Below, in pieces: positions 24,137 through 33,364 of a stretch of DNA of 43,530 nucleotides. Position 1 is the stretch's first letter, and the number at the start of each line of letters is the position of its first letter. The notes under the pieces are model-generated. The model was not told the DNA's origin. It did not search any database and worked only from the letters and a program-made list of their open reading frames with translations. The translations under genes and the position numbers were made by a program. This DNA comes from Bradyrhizobium hipponense. Its GTDB lineage: Bacteria > Pseudomonadota > Alphaproteobacteria > Rhizobiales > Xanthobacteraceae. Location: positions 1 to 43,530 of the forward strand of contig NZ_VSTH01000192.1 in the NCBI RefSeq assembly GCF_008123965.1, read 5' to 3'.

Positions 24137-26245
24137 ATGCCGTTCAATTTCAACCTGCGCATACGCGGACGACTGCTTGCCGGCTTTACCGCCGTCTGCG
24201 CCATTATCGCACTTTCCGTCGGCTACACGGTTTTTGCCGTCGACGGAGTCTCCAGGATTGTAGATCGCATGGTGAACCTGCGCACGCCGGTTGCGCTCGC
24301 AAGCACCGAGCTGGTCGGAAATGTCTATTCGACGCTCGCGACGTTGCGTGGCTACCTTCTGACGGGCAATCCGCAGGGCAAGCTTGACCGTCAGGCGATG
24401 TGGAAGGAAATGGATGCGACCGCTGCCGCGTTCGACGAAATGGCAACGCAATTCACCAATCCGGAGAACAAGCAGAGATGGGCGCAGGTCCGGGCGCTGC
24501 TCGCCGAATTCCGCACCGCCCAGGACAAGGCCGAGACGATCGCCTTCACGCCCGACGCTTATCCCGCAAGCAAGCTCCTCACCTCCGAGGCAAGTCCCCG
24601 CGCCGAGGCGATCTTCTCGGAGCTCACGCGGATGATCAACGAGGAGGAGGTTCTGGAGGCAACCCCGGAGCGCAAGCGAGTGCTCAAGGCGATGGCGGAT
24701 ACGCGCGGCAATTTCGCCGCCTCCATGGCTCAGCTCCGCATGTATCTCCTGTCGGGCGACAAGAGCGACAGGGAGAAGTTCGCGAGGCCATGGGAACTCT
24801 TCGAGAAGGGCTTTGCGGCGGTGAGCGCCCAGAAGGGCCTGCTGACGGCAGCTCAGCTCGTGTCCTTTGACAAGATCGCCAAGGCGCGCGGGGAGCTTGC
24901 ACCGCTTTCGGACAAGATCTTTGCGCTTCGGGAATCGACGGGCTGGAATGCGCCGGTCGACATCCTCGTGACGGAAGCGGCACCGCGCGCGCTCAGGATT
25001 CTCGATTTGCTTGACGGGCCGAAGGGCGCCGACGGCACGCGCTCGGGAGGAATCAAGACCAACCAGAAGGAGATGCTCGCGCAAGCCAAGGAGGAGGTGC
25101 ACGATGGCATCTCGCTCCTGATGACGGTCTTGTGGGGACTGCTCGCGTTCGGCCTAGCCTTGGGCGCCATCATTGCGCTCTTCACATCGCGTGCCATCGC
25201 AACGCCGATCCAGGAAATGACCGCGGCGATGGGCAAGCTTGCCGGCGGTGAAACCTCCACGCTTGTGCCAGGGGTCGGGCGCGCCGACGAAATAGGCGAG
25301 ATGGCCGGCGCCGTTCAGGTCTTCAAGGACAACATAATCGAGGCTGACCGTCTCCGCGCCGAGCAGGCGCAGGCGGCGGCCCATGCGGCGGCGCGCCGCA
25401 AGGCCGACATGAACGAGCTGGCAGGTCAGTTCGAGAACGCCGTCGGGGAAATCATCGAGACTCTTTCGTCGTCGTCGACCGAACTCGAAGCTGCGGCCAA
25501 CACGCTGACGAAGACGGCGGAGAACACCCAGGAGCTGTCCGTGATGGTCGCGGCGGCTTCGGAAGAGGCCTCGACGAACGTTCAGTCGGTCGCCTCGGCC
25601 AGCGAAGAGATGAGTTCTTCGGTCATCGAGATCAGTCGCCAGGTGCAGGATGCCGCCAGAATTGCGGTGGCAGCCGTCGAGCAGGCAAAAAGGACCAACG
25701 ACCGCGTCAATGCCCTGTCGCACGCGGCAACCCGGATCGGCGATGTTGTGGAGCTCATCAACACCATCGCCGGGCAGACGAACCTCCTAGCTCTGAACGC
25801 GACGATCGAAGCTGCCCGGGCCGGCGATGCGGGCCGAGGCTTTGCGGTGGTTGCATCCGAAGTCAAGGCGCTCGCTGAGCAGACCGCGAAAGCAACGGGC
25901 GAAATCAGCCAGCAGATCTCCGGCATCCAGACAGCCACGCAGGAGTCGGTCGGCGCAATCAGGGAGATCAGTGGCACCATCAGCCGGATCTCGGAGATCT
26001 CGTTTGCGATTGCATCGGCGGTCGAGGAGCAAGGTGCTGCGACGCAGGAGATCTCTCGCAACGTTCAACAGGCGGCACAGGGCACCCATCAGGTTGCATC
26101 GAGCGTTTCCGATGTTCAGCGCGGTGCGACCGAGACCGGCTCGGCATCCGGTCAGGTCCTTATGTCAGCGCAAACTCTGGCCAGCGACAGTGCCCGGCTG
26201 AAGACGGAGGTCGACAAATTCCTGACCACCGTCCGCGCCGCATGA
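24137..26245 (+). CDS. Methyl-accepting chemotaxis protein with a large periplasmic domain
   Basis: A 702-residue chemoreceptor. TM1 at ~13-33, a helical periplasmic sensor of nearly 300 residues (~35-330), TM2 at ~331-352, HAMP (RAIATPIQEMTAAMGKLAGG, ~353-405) and a cytoplasmic signalling domain whose hairpin tip is recognisable as IAGQTNLLALNATIEAARAG followed by GRGFAVVASEVKALAEQT. GAGGAG lies just upstream of the ATG at 24137. The sensor region is about twice the size of a single four-helix bundle, so a double bundle or helical-bimodular ligand domain is likely. There is no C-terminal CheR-binding pentapeptide. Not next to a che cluster, so it is a stand-alone receptor gene. Ligand unknown. 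Confidence 0.94.
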   Translation: MPFNFNLRIRGRLLAGFTAVCAIIALSVGYTVFAVDGVSRIVDRMVNLRTPVALASTELVGNVYSTLATLRGYLLTGNPQGKLDRQAMWKEMDATAAAFDEMATQFTNPENKQRWAQVRALLAEFRTAQDKAETIAFTPDAYPASKLLTSEASPRAEAIFSELTRMINEEEVLEATPERKRVLKAMADTRGNFAASMAQLRMYLLSGDKSDREKFARPWELFEKGFAAVSAQKGLLTAAQLVSFDKIAKARGELAPLSDKIFALRESTGWNAPVDILVTEAAPRALRILDLLDGPKGADGTRSGGIKTNQKEMLAQAKEEVHDGISLLMTVLWGLLAFGLALGAIIALFTSRAIATPIQEMTAAMGKLAGGETSTLVPGVGRADEIGEMAGAVQVFKDNIIEADRLRAEQAQAAAHAAARRKADMNELAGQFENAVGEIIETLSSSSTELEAAANTLTKTAENTQELSVMVAAASEEASTNVQSVASASEEMSSSVIEISRQVQDAARIAVAAVEQAKRTNDRVNALSHAATRIGDVVELINTIAGQTNLLALNATIEAARAGDAGRGFAVVASEVKALAEQTAKATGEISQQISGIQTATQESVGAIREISGTISRISEISFAIASAVEEQGAATQEISRNVQQAAQGTHQVASSVSDVQRGATETGSASGQVLMSAQTLASDSARLKTEVDKFLTTVRAA

Positions 26246-26507
26246 CCGATCTTGAGAGGCTGCTGGCACGACGCGCTTCGCCGGACTGTTCATCCCGATT
26301 CCTCTCGAAGTCGCTGCGGCGAAGAGCTTCACGAGGTATGACGTCGGGCGAAGCTTCAAATCAACGCGTCCTATGGATATGTCGCTGACGTTCCGCGGTA
26401 TAGAGTGCCGGGGCGAAATACAGCCTGCGATTTGCCCGTGGCACGATGGCAGGTTACGCTGCGCCGACAACTCGACGCATCGCACTGTTTCAGGAACGAC
26501 CCTCCCC

Positions 26508-27680
26508 ATGCCCATCGTCAATCGCATCGCCGCCCTCTCCGACGAAATGGCCGCCTGGCGCCATGACTTCCACGAGAATCCCGAGCTGCTCTACGAAGTT
26601 CACCGCACCGCCGGCATCGTCGCCGACAAGTTGCGCGAATTCGGCTGCGACGAGGTGGTGACGGGCATCGGCCGAACCGGCGTGGTCGGCGTGATCCGCG
26701 GCCGCAAGTCCGCTTCCGGCAAGACCATCGGACTGCGCGCCGATATGGACGCGCTGCCGATCATGGAAACCTCCGGCGTGCCTTATGCCTCAAAGGTCCC
26801 CGGCAAGATGCACGCCTGCGGCCATGACGGTCACACCGCCATGCTGCTCGGCGCGGCAAAATATCTCGCCGAGACGCGCAATTTCGACGGCACGGCTGTG
26901 ATGATCTTCCAGCCCGCCGAGGAAGGCGGCGACGGCGGCAAGGCGATGGTCGAGGACGGCCTGATGACCCGCTGGAACATCCAGGAAGTCTACGGCATGC
27001 ACAATATGCCGGGCCTGGCGGAGGGCCATTTCGCGACCACGCCCGGCCCTATGCTCGCCTCCTCCGACAACATCCAGATCACCGTTCACGGCAAGGGCGG
27101 CCATGCCGGCGCCGGCCCGCACAAGTCGGTCGACAGCGTCCTGATCGGCTCGCAGATCGTGGGCGCGCTACAGTCGATCGTCGCCCGCAACGTCGATCCG
27201 CTCAAATCCGCCGTCATCTCGATCACGCAATTCCATGCCGGCACCGCCTTCAACATCATTCCCGAGGTTGCCGAGCTCGGCGGCACCGTGCGCACGCTCG
27301 ATCCTGAAGTGCGCGATCTGGTCGAGCGCCGCATCGGCGAGGTCGCCGACAGCGTCGCCCGCGCCTATGGCGGCTCGGCAGAAACCAAATACACCCGCAT
27401 GTATCCGGTGACGATGAACCATCCGCGCGAAGCCGGCGTTGCCGCCGGGGTCGCCCGCGACATCGTCGGCGCCGATCGCGTCAACGAGAAGTTCATTCCG
27501 ATGATGGGCGCCGAGGATTTTTCGTTCATGCTGGAAGCGCGCCCAGGCGCCATGATCCTGGTCGGCATGGGCGACGGCAACGATTGCCATCACCCGGCCT
27601 ACGTCTTCAACGACAACATCCTCGGCCACGGCGCGTCATACTGGGTGCGGCTGGTGGAGACACGGATGCCAGCGGGCTAG
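26508..27680 (+). CDS. M20-family amidohydrolase (hippurate hydrolase-like)
   Basis: A 390-residue metal-dependent amidohydrolase of the HipO/IAA-amino-acid hydrolase group. Metal and catalytic motifs are GLRADMDALPI, MHACGHDGHTAMLLGAA (C104, H106), PAEEGGDGGKAM (E138/E139), GMHNMPGL (H165) and the C-terminal MMGAEDFSFM. Cys104 as metal ligand is typical of this subgroup. The ATG at 26508 begins the usual MPIVNRIAALSDEMAAWRHD; the frame from 26373 has an unrelated extension and is rejected. Relatives remove acyl groups from N-acyl amino acids such as hippurate or indole-acetyl amino acids; the natural substrate here cannot be read out. Monocistronic. Confidence 0.93.
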   Translation: MPIVNRIAALSDEMAAWRHDFHENPELLYEVHRTAGIVADKLREFGCDEVVTGIGRTGVVGVIRGRKSASGKTIGLRADMDALPIMETSGVPYASKVPGKMHACGHDGHTAMLLGAAKYLAETRNFDGTAVMIFQPAEEGGDGGKAMVEDGLMTRWNIQEVYGMHNMPGLAEGHFATTPGPMLASSDNIQITVHGKGGHAGAGPHKSVDSVLIGSQIVGALQSIVARNVDPLKSAVISITQFHAGTAFNIIPEVAELGGTVRTLDPEVRDLVERRIGEVADSVARAYGGSAETKYTRMYPVTMNHPREAGVAAGVARDIVGADRVNEKFIPMMGAEDFSFMLEARPGAMILVGMGDGNDCHHPAYVFNDNILGHGASYWVRLVETRMPAG

Positions 27681-27734
27681 CTAAGACAATGTCGATGTCG
27701 GCGCCCTGCCCTACAGGGGGCGCAGCCGGGCGAG

Positions 27735-29585
27735 TCAGTTGCAGATCTCGCCAGGAATTTTCACGGTTCCGAGGCCTGGACTGGGTACCGAACCAAGGCG
27801 GCAGCCTTTCGCAACCGGTCTACAGCCGGCTGGGTTGCAGATCATCTGCCCGGAAGCCTGCGAGGTCGGGGGTGTAGACTCAGACTGCTTCCGGTCCTGA
27901 TCGCGCTTCTTGGAATCATCGCGCGTCGCAACCGGCTTCTTCTCCTGCACCTTCTCGCATTCGTTGTCGTCGCCCACGCGATAACCGGCCCGGCAGGTGA
28001 TCTTCACGCATTGATCGCCGTCGGCCTTGAATCCGAAGTTGCACACGAGTGGGCAAACGCGTCCCGGCTTCGTCTTCAGCGCATCGAGCGCGTCGACGCT
28101 GGCGAGCTTCACATCGAATTGGGTGCCGGCATATTTGTTGAACAGTGTCAGCGAACGCTGCGATGCGGGGCTCCAGTCACTGTCGGCCGCCGCGGACAGG
28201 CAGCCGACGCGGCGCAATTCGCTCTGCACGGCTTTCGCCAGATCGGCTGCAGACAACGCGGATGCCGGCGCAGGCGAGAGCGCGGCCACCTTCTGGTTCT
28301 CTGGCTCGGGAATCTGTCGATCGGCTGCCGGCTTTGCCGCAGGCTGTGCTGACGCCTTCTCCGCGGCCTGCCGGGCGGCGAGTTCGGCTTTGGCCTTCTC
28401 CGCCGCCTGCTTCTCGGCCTGTGCTTTTGCAGCGGCAGCCTCCGCCACTTTGCGCTGCTGTTCGGCTGCGTCGGTCCTCGCCTGCTCGATCTGCTTTTGC
28501 TTCTCCGCGGCGATCCGGGCCTCTTCAGCGGCCTTGGCGGCCGCAGCCGCCCTGTCCTGCTCGGCCTTCTGGGCGCGTTCGGCAATAAGCCTTGCCTTCT
28601 CCTGCTCGGCCGACTTCGCTTTCTGTTCGGCCGACGCGCGCGTCTCCTCGGCACCGATCTTGTTCAACTGGCCTTTGGCCAGGTTGGCATAGAAGCCTTC
28701 GGGATATTGCGCCAGGAAGGCCTCCCAGCCGTCCCGCGTGCCGAGTTGGAGCGCAAGTTCATAGTCCCGCCGGAGCTCGGACTGCGGATTTGCCTGCGGA
28801 CCGGTTGCGGCCGGCCTGGCAGGAACCAGCGGCACGTCATCGCCGCCCAGCGAGCCATACACGAAGGGCTCCTGTTTGTTCGTGGTGCTCCGCAGCACAT
28901 CGTCGCGCACGAAGCCGAAGGCCTTGCGCAGGTCCAGGCCCGGCTTCGGCAGGTGTTCGACCAGCGCGATGGCGAACGGACTGTTTCTGGAATCGCCATC
29001 GGACGCCGTCGATCCCGCCTTCGCCGCGAAGGCAATCATGGTGTTGGGGCTGGTCGGCTCGACCTTGGCGAGCCCGCGCCCGATCGCGCGCGAGGCCAGC
29101 GTGCGCTTCATGGTCTTGGAAAAGGGATTGTCGCGGCAGGCGTCCAGGATGATCAGGCGCAGCTGCTTGGCAGGCTCGACCGCGAACAGCGCGCGCTCCA
29201 TCGGAATAGTCTCGTCGAGAACATCGCCATCCGTCTCCAGCGCCGCGTCAGTCGGAATGAGATAGTTGGTGCCTTCGAGCTCGATGCCGTGGCCGGCATA
29301 GTAGATGACCGCCATGTCGGCATCGCGCGTCCTGCCGGCGAATTCGCGCAACGTGCGCCGCATCTCGCTGGCGTTGAGATCCAGCCTGACGTCAACGAAA
29401 TCGAAGCCGGCCTTCTTGAACATGCCGCCAATCAGGGTGGCGTCGTTCGCGGGATTGCCGAGCTTGGGCACGCTCTTGTAGGCGGAATTGCCGATCACGA
29501 GCGCAACCCGCCGATCGGCATGTGCCGGTCCGCAGCAAAGGCCAATGGCAAAAATCAACAAAGCAAATAGCCGAAACGGAATCAC
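27735..29585 (-). CDS. Secreted caspase-like (C14) protein with coiled coil and Cys-rich C-terminus
   Basis: A 616-residue protein. A Sec signal peptide (cut likely after AHA, residue 23) is followed by a caspase-type p20-like domain (~25-265) with the dyad H99 (YYAGHG) and C150 (ILDACRDNPF). Next is a long Ala/Glu/Lys/Gln-rich coiled coil (~315-430), a region resembling a small PG-binding-like fold (LAKAVQSELRRVGCLSAAAD, WSPASQRSLTLFN), and a C-terminal part with repeated cysteines (VCPLVCNFGF, CVKITCRAGYRVGDDNECE). The architecture is known in rhizobial genomes as caspase family protein. Being exported, it should act in the periplasm or at the cell surface. Its role (envelope stress, proteolysis) is not established. 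It is convergent with the amidohydrolase gene. Confidence 0.92.
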   Translation of the reverse strand: MIPFRLFALLIFAIGLCCGPAHADRRVALVIGNSAYKSVPKLGNPANDATLIGGMFKKAGFDFVDVRLDLNASEMRRTLREFAGRTRDADMAVIYYAGHGIELEGTNYLIPTDAALETDGDVLDETIPMERALFAVEPAKQLRLIILDACRDNPFSKTMKRTLASRAIGRGLAKVEPTSPNTMIAFAAKAGSTASDGDSRNSPFAIALVEHLPKPGLDLRKAFGFVRDDVLRSTTNKQEPFVYGSLGGDDVPLVPARPAATGPQANPQSELRRDYELALQLGTRDGWEAFLAQYPEGFYANLAKGQLNKIGAEETRASAEQKAKSAEQEKARLIAERAQKAEQDRAAAAAKAAEEARIAAEKQKQIEQARTDAAEQQRKVAEAAAAKAQAEKQAAEKAKAELAARQAAEKASAQPAAKPAADRQIPEPENQKVAALSPAPASALSAADLAKAVQSELRRVGCLSAAADSDWSPASQRSLTLFNKYAGTQFDVKLASVDALDALKTKPGRVCPLVCNFGFKADGDQCVKITCRAGYRVGDDNECEKVQEKKPVATRDDSKKRDQDRKQSESTPPTSQASGQMICNPAGCRPVAKGCRLGSVPSPGLGTVKIPGEICN

Positions 29586-29752
29586 TTGCGTTCCCCCGAA
29601 TGCAATTCTACGAGACTATTCGGATGATCGCCCAATTGCCAATTCTTACTATGTGATGGCCGTCACATAGAGGCTCTCGAACGGCGATATGGATAATGCG
29701 GCGAAGCGTCGCCCCCTCCTGTGGGGCCACAGCCCGATCCTGTTTCGGGTCG

Positions 29753-29809
29753 CTATACTTGCACCACCTCGTGGCGCATCACGAAGGGTGCAAGCAGTGC
29801 GTGCACCTC
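29753..29809 (-). pseudogene. Remnant of the 3' end of an acyl-CoA synthetase paralogue
   Basis: On the minus strand these 57 bases encode EVHALLAPFVMRHEVVQV and a stop, nearly the same as the last codons of the acyl-CoA synthetase at 33365-33421 (EVHTLLAPFVMRHEVVFA, stop). About 40 of the first 47 nucleotides agree. No upstream part of such a gene exists here; homology ends at the adjacent palindrome. It is a dead fragment left by duplication, recombination or deletion. Confidence 0.7.
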
Positions 29810-29821
29810 TATCAGAGGTGC
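29803..29821. repeat. Perfect 8-bp inverted repeat at the remnant boundary
   Basis: GCACCTCT, ATC, AGAGGTGC. It coincides with the point where similarity to the acyl-CoA synthetase end stops, 21 bp past the stop of the CHASE3 kinase gene. There is no T-tract, so it is a poor terminator on its own; it may mark a recombination or excision junction. Confidence 0.45.
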
Positions 29822-29841
29822 GGGCACCGCAGAGTTCGTCG

Positions 29842-31695
29842 TCATTGGGCCGCAGAGCGTAGACCCGCTGGCTCACGCGCCCTCAGCAGGCGGGATGCGG
29901 TCTCGTCCGGCGCGAGAGGCAGGGTGAACTGAAAGACGGCGCCCCGAGGCTCGTTTGCGCCGGCCCACATCCGTCCGCCATGCGCCTCGATGATCGAGCG
30001 ACAGATGGCGAGGCCCATCCCCATGCCTGTGGGCTTGGTGGTGTAGAAGGCTTCGAACAGACGCTCCACATTCTTCGGATCCAGTCCCGGACCGGAATCC
30101 CGCAAGGTGACTTGCACGCCGTTCGATGCATCTCTGCCGGTGCTGATCAACAACTCGCGTCCCCCCTCGCTGACCGCGCCCATCGCCTCGACCGCGTTGA
30201 CGATCAGGTTGAGCATCACTTGCTGAAGTTGGACCCGATCTGCCTGAACGGACGGCAAGCCCTCGACAAATTGCGTTCGCACCGACACGCCGTTCTTGAA
30301 TGCTTCACTCCGGGTCAGAGCGATGACGTCAAGCACCGCCTGGTTGATCTCCAGATTCTCCTTTTGCGGGGGAGCGCTCCTGATGAGCGCCCGGATGCGA
30401 CCGATGATATCGCCGGCTCGCGTGCCGTCACTGGTGATCCAGTCGAACGTCTGTCGAACCCGCTCCAGGTTTGGCGGTTGGGCCTCCAGCCAATTCAACC
30501 CGGCCTCGGCGTTCGCCACTATCGCGGCGATCGGCTGGTTGACTTCATGGGCAATCGAAGCGGTTAGTTGCCCCATCGTGGTGACGCGGTTTGCGTGCGC
30601 AAGTTCCATCAGGGCTTCACGGTAGCGCCGCTCGTGTTCGCGGGCTTCGGCTTCCGCCCGCTTGAGAGCCGTCAGATCAAGGACAAAGCCGACGCCTTTA
30701 TCCGTACCTTCTCCAAACATAGTCCCGCCGATCAGCACGGGCACACGGCTTCCGTCCTTCCGCACATACTCTTTCTCGAACGGTTCGGCCGTCCCCACCC
30801 GCTTCAATTCCGCCACGGTATACAAGTCGCGGTCGCGCCATTCCGGCGGCGTGAGGTCGGTCCTATGCAGGCGCCCTGTTGTGAGATCTTCTCGGTCGTA
30901 TCCCACGATGCGCAGGAATGCATCGTTGGCCTCGAGAATGCGCCCCTCGATTTCCCAGATAATGATGCCGATGATGTTGGCATCGAACAGCCGCCTGATC
31001 TTGATATCTCGTGCTGCAAGATCACTCTGGAGCTGGATGTTCTCCTCTGTCGCCTTTCTCCACCGTTTCGCTTCGAGCCGCGCGAGCGCCAGCGCTGCCC
31101 CGGCCAGCGCGACGACGAGGACAACGGCGCCGGCGATCAGCCAGGTCCAGCGTCGCTCGAATGCTTCGGCGCGCGCCTCCCGGTCGGCGAGCCGAAAGCG
31201 CTCGTGATCCACCATCTGGTCGATTTGCGAGCGGATCTCGTCCATGCTGCGGATCATTGCCAGCGCGGCCAGCCCGGACGTACCGGCCGTCTTCAGCAGC
31301 TCGTCGATCTCGCGCAACGTTGCTGCAACGGTCAGTGCCAGATGTCCGGCCCGAAGGCCCTGCAACGGATCGTCCTCGACCAGCGTCTGCAGCGCCTGAG
31401 CCTCCCGTCGGACACTTTCGTCAGAGACGCCGTAGGCCTTGAGATAGGCGGGGTCGAAGGTCATGAGATACCCGCGCCTTTCGGTCTCCAGTTCCGCGAC
31501 GATCGCCCGCAGCCGATCGAGCGTTTCGAGTACTTGGCGGCTATGCTCGATGAAGTGATGAGCTGCTTGCCGCTCCTGCCAATATTGCAGGCCGAGGAAG
31601 CTGGTCGCGGCAAACAGGGTCACAAGCACTGCGACCGCAAGGATCAGCGGACGAGAAAACCATCGCAAAGATAGGGCCGAAGCAGAGGCTGACAT
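29842..31695 (-). CDS. CHASE3-PAS sensor histidine kinase
   Basis: A membrane sensor kinase of 617 residues from the ATG ending at 31695 (an alternative ATG 19 codons earlier, ending 31752, has no ribosome site). TM1 near residues 15-37, a CHASE3-like helical periplasmic domain (ETERRGYLMTFDPAYLKAY), TM2 near 184-206, a PAS domain (NDAFLRIVGYDREDL, FEKEYVRKDGSRVPV), then HisKA with H383 (MGQLTASIAHEVNQPIAAI), an N box (NLIVNAVEAM) and G boxes (DSGPGLDP, GMGMGLAICRSII). The kinase core resembles the FixL/DctB-like group. There is no regulator gene beside it, so it is an orphan. It is divergent from a solute-binding protein gene; that the protein might present a ligand to the kinase is speculation. 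Confidence 0.9.
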   Translation of the reverse strand: MSASASALSLRWFSRPLILAVAVLVTLFAATSFLGLQYWQERQAAHHFIEHSRQVLETLDRLRAIVAELETERRGYLMTFDPAYLKAYGVSDESVRREAQALQTLVEDDPLQGLRAGHLALTVAATLREIDELLKTAGTSGLAALAMIRSMDEIRSQIDQMVDHERFRLADREARAEAFERRWTWLIAGAVVLVVALAGAALALARLEAKRWRKATEENIQLQSDLAARDIKIRRLFDANIIGIIIWEIEGRILEANDAFLRIVGYDREDLTTGRLHRTDLTPPEWRDRDLYTVAELKRVGTAEPFEKEYVRKDGSRVPVLIGGTMFGEGTDKGVGFVLDLTALKRAEAEAREHERRYREALMELAHANRVTTMGQLTASIAHEVNQPIAAIVANAEAGLNWLEAQPPNLERVRQTFDWITSDGTRAGDIIGRIRALIRSAPPQKENLEINQAVLDVIALTRSEAFKNGVSVRTQFVEGLPSVQADRVQLQQVMLNLIVNAVEAMGAVSEGGRELLISTGRDASNGVQVTLRDSGPGLDPKNVERLFEAFYTTKPTGMGMGLAICRSIIEAHGGRMWAGANEPRGAVFQFTLPLAPDETASRLLRAREPAGLRSAAQ

Positions 31696-31913
31696 TTGCC
31701 TAGGGTCATGCTCGCGTGACCGGCGCGTCTTCTGGTGCCAAGGCCAGAGCATTGTTAGGATGATAGCATGGATAAGCCCGCAAGGGTGAGCCGGAACCTG
31801 ACTAGGTTACATCGGCTTCGGACCCCGTAAGTCGTCTGGCGAGGGCCACGATGCCGTAGGATGCGGCCCCGCTCACGTGTCGTGAATGACTGCCTTGGGG
31901 AAGGAGCATTAGC

Positions 31914-33284
31914 ATGGCGCAGGGTGAAAAGTCACTGAACCGTCAAATGCCGGCCAGCCGGCGCAGTTTCGTTAAGGGATTGGGCGCGGCGGGGGCGGTG
32001 CTGCCGGCCATGATGCCGCGGTGGAGTGTTGCCCAGGATGCCGCCGCGATCCACACCAGCGCCGCGATCGACTGGAAGCAATTTGCGGGACAGACGATCG
32101 CGCTTTCGGGCGCGATCCATCCGTGGTCGGCTGCGATCACGCCGCTGTTGCCGGAGTTCACCATACTCACCGGCATCAATATCACCACCGATTTCCAACT
32201 GGAAACCACGTACCTCGGCGCGCTGCCGATCAGGCTCGCGCGCGGCAGCAGCACGCCCGACGTCTTCATGTTCACGACCTATGGCCAGGGCATCTCGAAC
32301 GGATGGCTGGAGCCACTGAACGGCTATTATTCCAACAGGTCGCTGACCGACCCCACCTGGTATGACGAGAGCGATCTGCTCAAGACGGCCCGAGCCTTCC
32401 CGCTGTGGTCGGACGGCGAACGGTACGCTGTCCCGATTACCTCAGAGGCGATGACCCTGTTCATCAACAGGGATGCGCTGGCAGCCAAGGACCAGCCGAT
32501 TCCCCAGACTTTCGAAGAACTGCTTGTCACCGCCAAGGCGGTCAAGGCCAACGCGATGTCGGGGATCGCCATGCGGGCCCAGGCCAGCGGCAATTCCTCC
32601 CCACCGGCCATGGGCTTCCTGTTCTCCTACGGTGGGGCCATGGTCGAGCACAACAGGGTCGCTTTCGCGAGCCCGGAGGCGATCGCGGCCGTCGAGATGT
32701 ACGGACGGCTGCTCAGTCAGGCCGGGCCTGCCGGCGTCGGCAGCTATGAATGGTACAACGTGCTGGATGACTTCCTGCAGGGGCGGACGGCCATGGCAAT
32801 CGACAGCAGCAACTTCGCTACCGACATCTCCAATCCAGCGAAAAGCCGTGTCGTCAAGCAAGCTGGGTTTGCAACCTTTCCGCATCTCGCCGGTCGCGGA
32901 CCCGTCCCCTTCATGTCGCACTGGCAGGCGTGCATCAATTCCAAATCTCGAAACAAGCGGGCGGCTTTTCTGTTCCTGCTCTGGGCCACGAGCAGGGCGA
33001 CCTCGCTGAAGACTGCTGCAGCAGGGCTGGCGACGACACGCGTGTCGGCCTGGTCGAGCGAGGGGTTCAAGAAGGCGTTCGGCTCGCAAGCCGCCGAGGC
33101 GGCGCTGACCAACTTGCAGAATGCCGATGTCGACCGCGCCAAGGCAATCCTTTTCCATCCGCAATCGAGACCGATCCTGGACGCCTTCATGATCGGCGTC
33201 AATGAGGTGGTCAACGGTGCGAAATCGGCGAAGGATGCGATGACCGGCGCAGCCGAAAGGGCCAATGCGGCGATCCGCGGGTAG
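31914..33284 (+). CDS. Orphan ABC-type extracellular solute-binding protein with Tat signal
   Basis: A 456-residue family 1 solute-binding protein. The N-terminus has a twin-arginine export signal (SRRSFVKGLGAAGAVLPAMM), followed by a mature protein with features of sugar/polyol binding proteins (LPEFTILTGINITTDF, DVFMFTTYGQG, WLEPLNGYY, YAVPITSEAMTLFINRDAL). GAAGGAG lies just before the ATG at 31914. No permease or ATPase genes are nearby, so the transporter is encoded elsewhere or the protein serves as a sensor. A histidine kinase gene lies divergently upstream. Ligand class (sugar, polyol or similar) is inferred only from family resemblance. Confidence 0.9.
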   Translation: MAQGEKSLNRQMPASRRSFVKGLGAAGAVLPAMMPRWSVAQDAAAIHTSAAIDWKQFAGQTIALSGAIHPWSAAITPLLPEFTILTGINITTDFQLETTYLGALPIRLARGSSTPDVFMFTTYGQGISNGWLEPLNGYYSNRSLTDPTWYDESDLLKTARAFPLWSDGERYAVPITSEAMTLFINRDALAAKDQPIPQTFEELLVTAKAVKANAMSGIAMRAQASGNSSPPAMGFLFSYGGAMVEHNRVAFASPEAIAAVEMYGRLLSQAGPAGVGSYEWYNVLDDFLQGRTAMAIDSSNFATDISNPAKSRVVKQAGFATFPHLAGRGPVPFMSHWQACINSKSRNKRAAFLFLLWATSRATSLKTAAAGLATTRVSAWSSEGFKKAFGSQAAEAALTNLQNADVDRAKAILFHPQSRPILDAFMIGVNEVVNGAKSAKDAMTGAAERANAAIRG

Positions 33285-33364
33285 CGGCGATGCGTTGTCC
33301 AATCGGAAGAGCTGGAGCCACGCTGTGCGCGGCCCCATCAGGCCTACCCGCTCGGCCATGCTGG

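Noticed and set aside
23647..24204. Minus-strand frame of 185 codons before the chemoreceptor
   Set aside because: Antisense to the regulator's 3' end and terminator; no domain or ribosome site.
26440..26460. TGGCACG resembling a sigma-54 -24 element upstream of the M20 hydrolase
   Set aside because: The -12 GC at the required spacing is absent.
27701..27723. Short GC hairpin between the convergent amidohydrolase and caspase genes
   Set aside because: Only 6 bp of stem and no T-tract; too weak to call a terminator.
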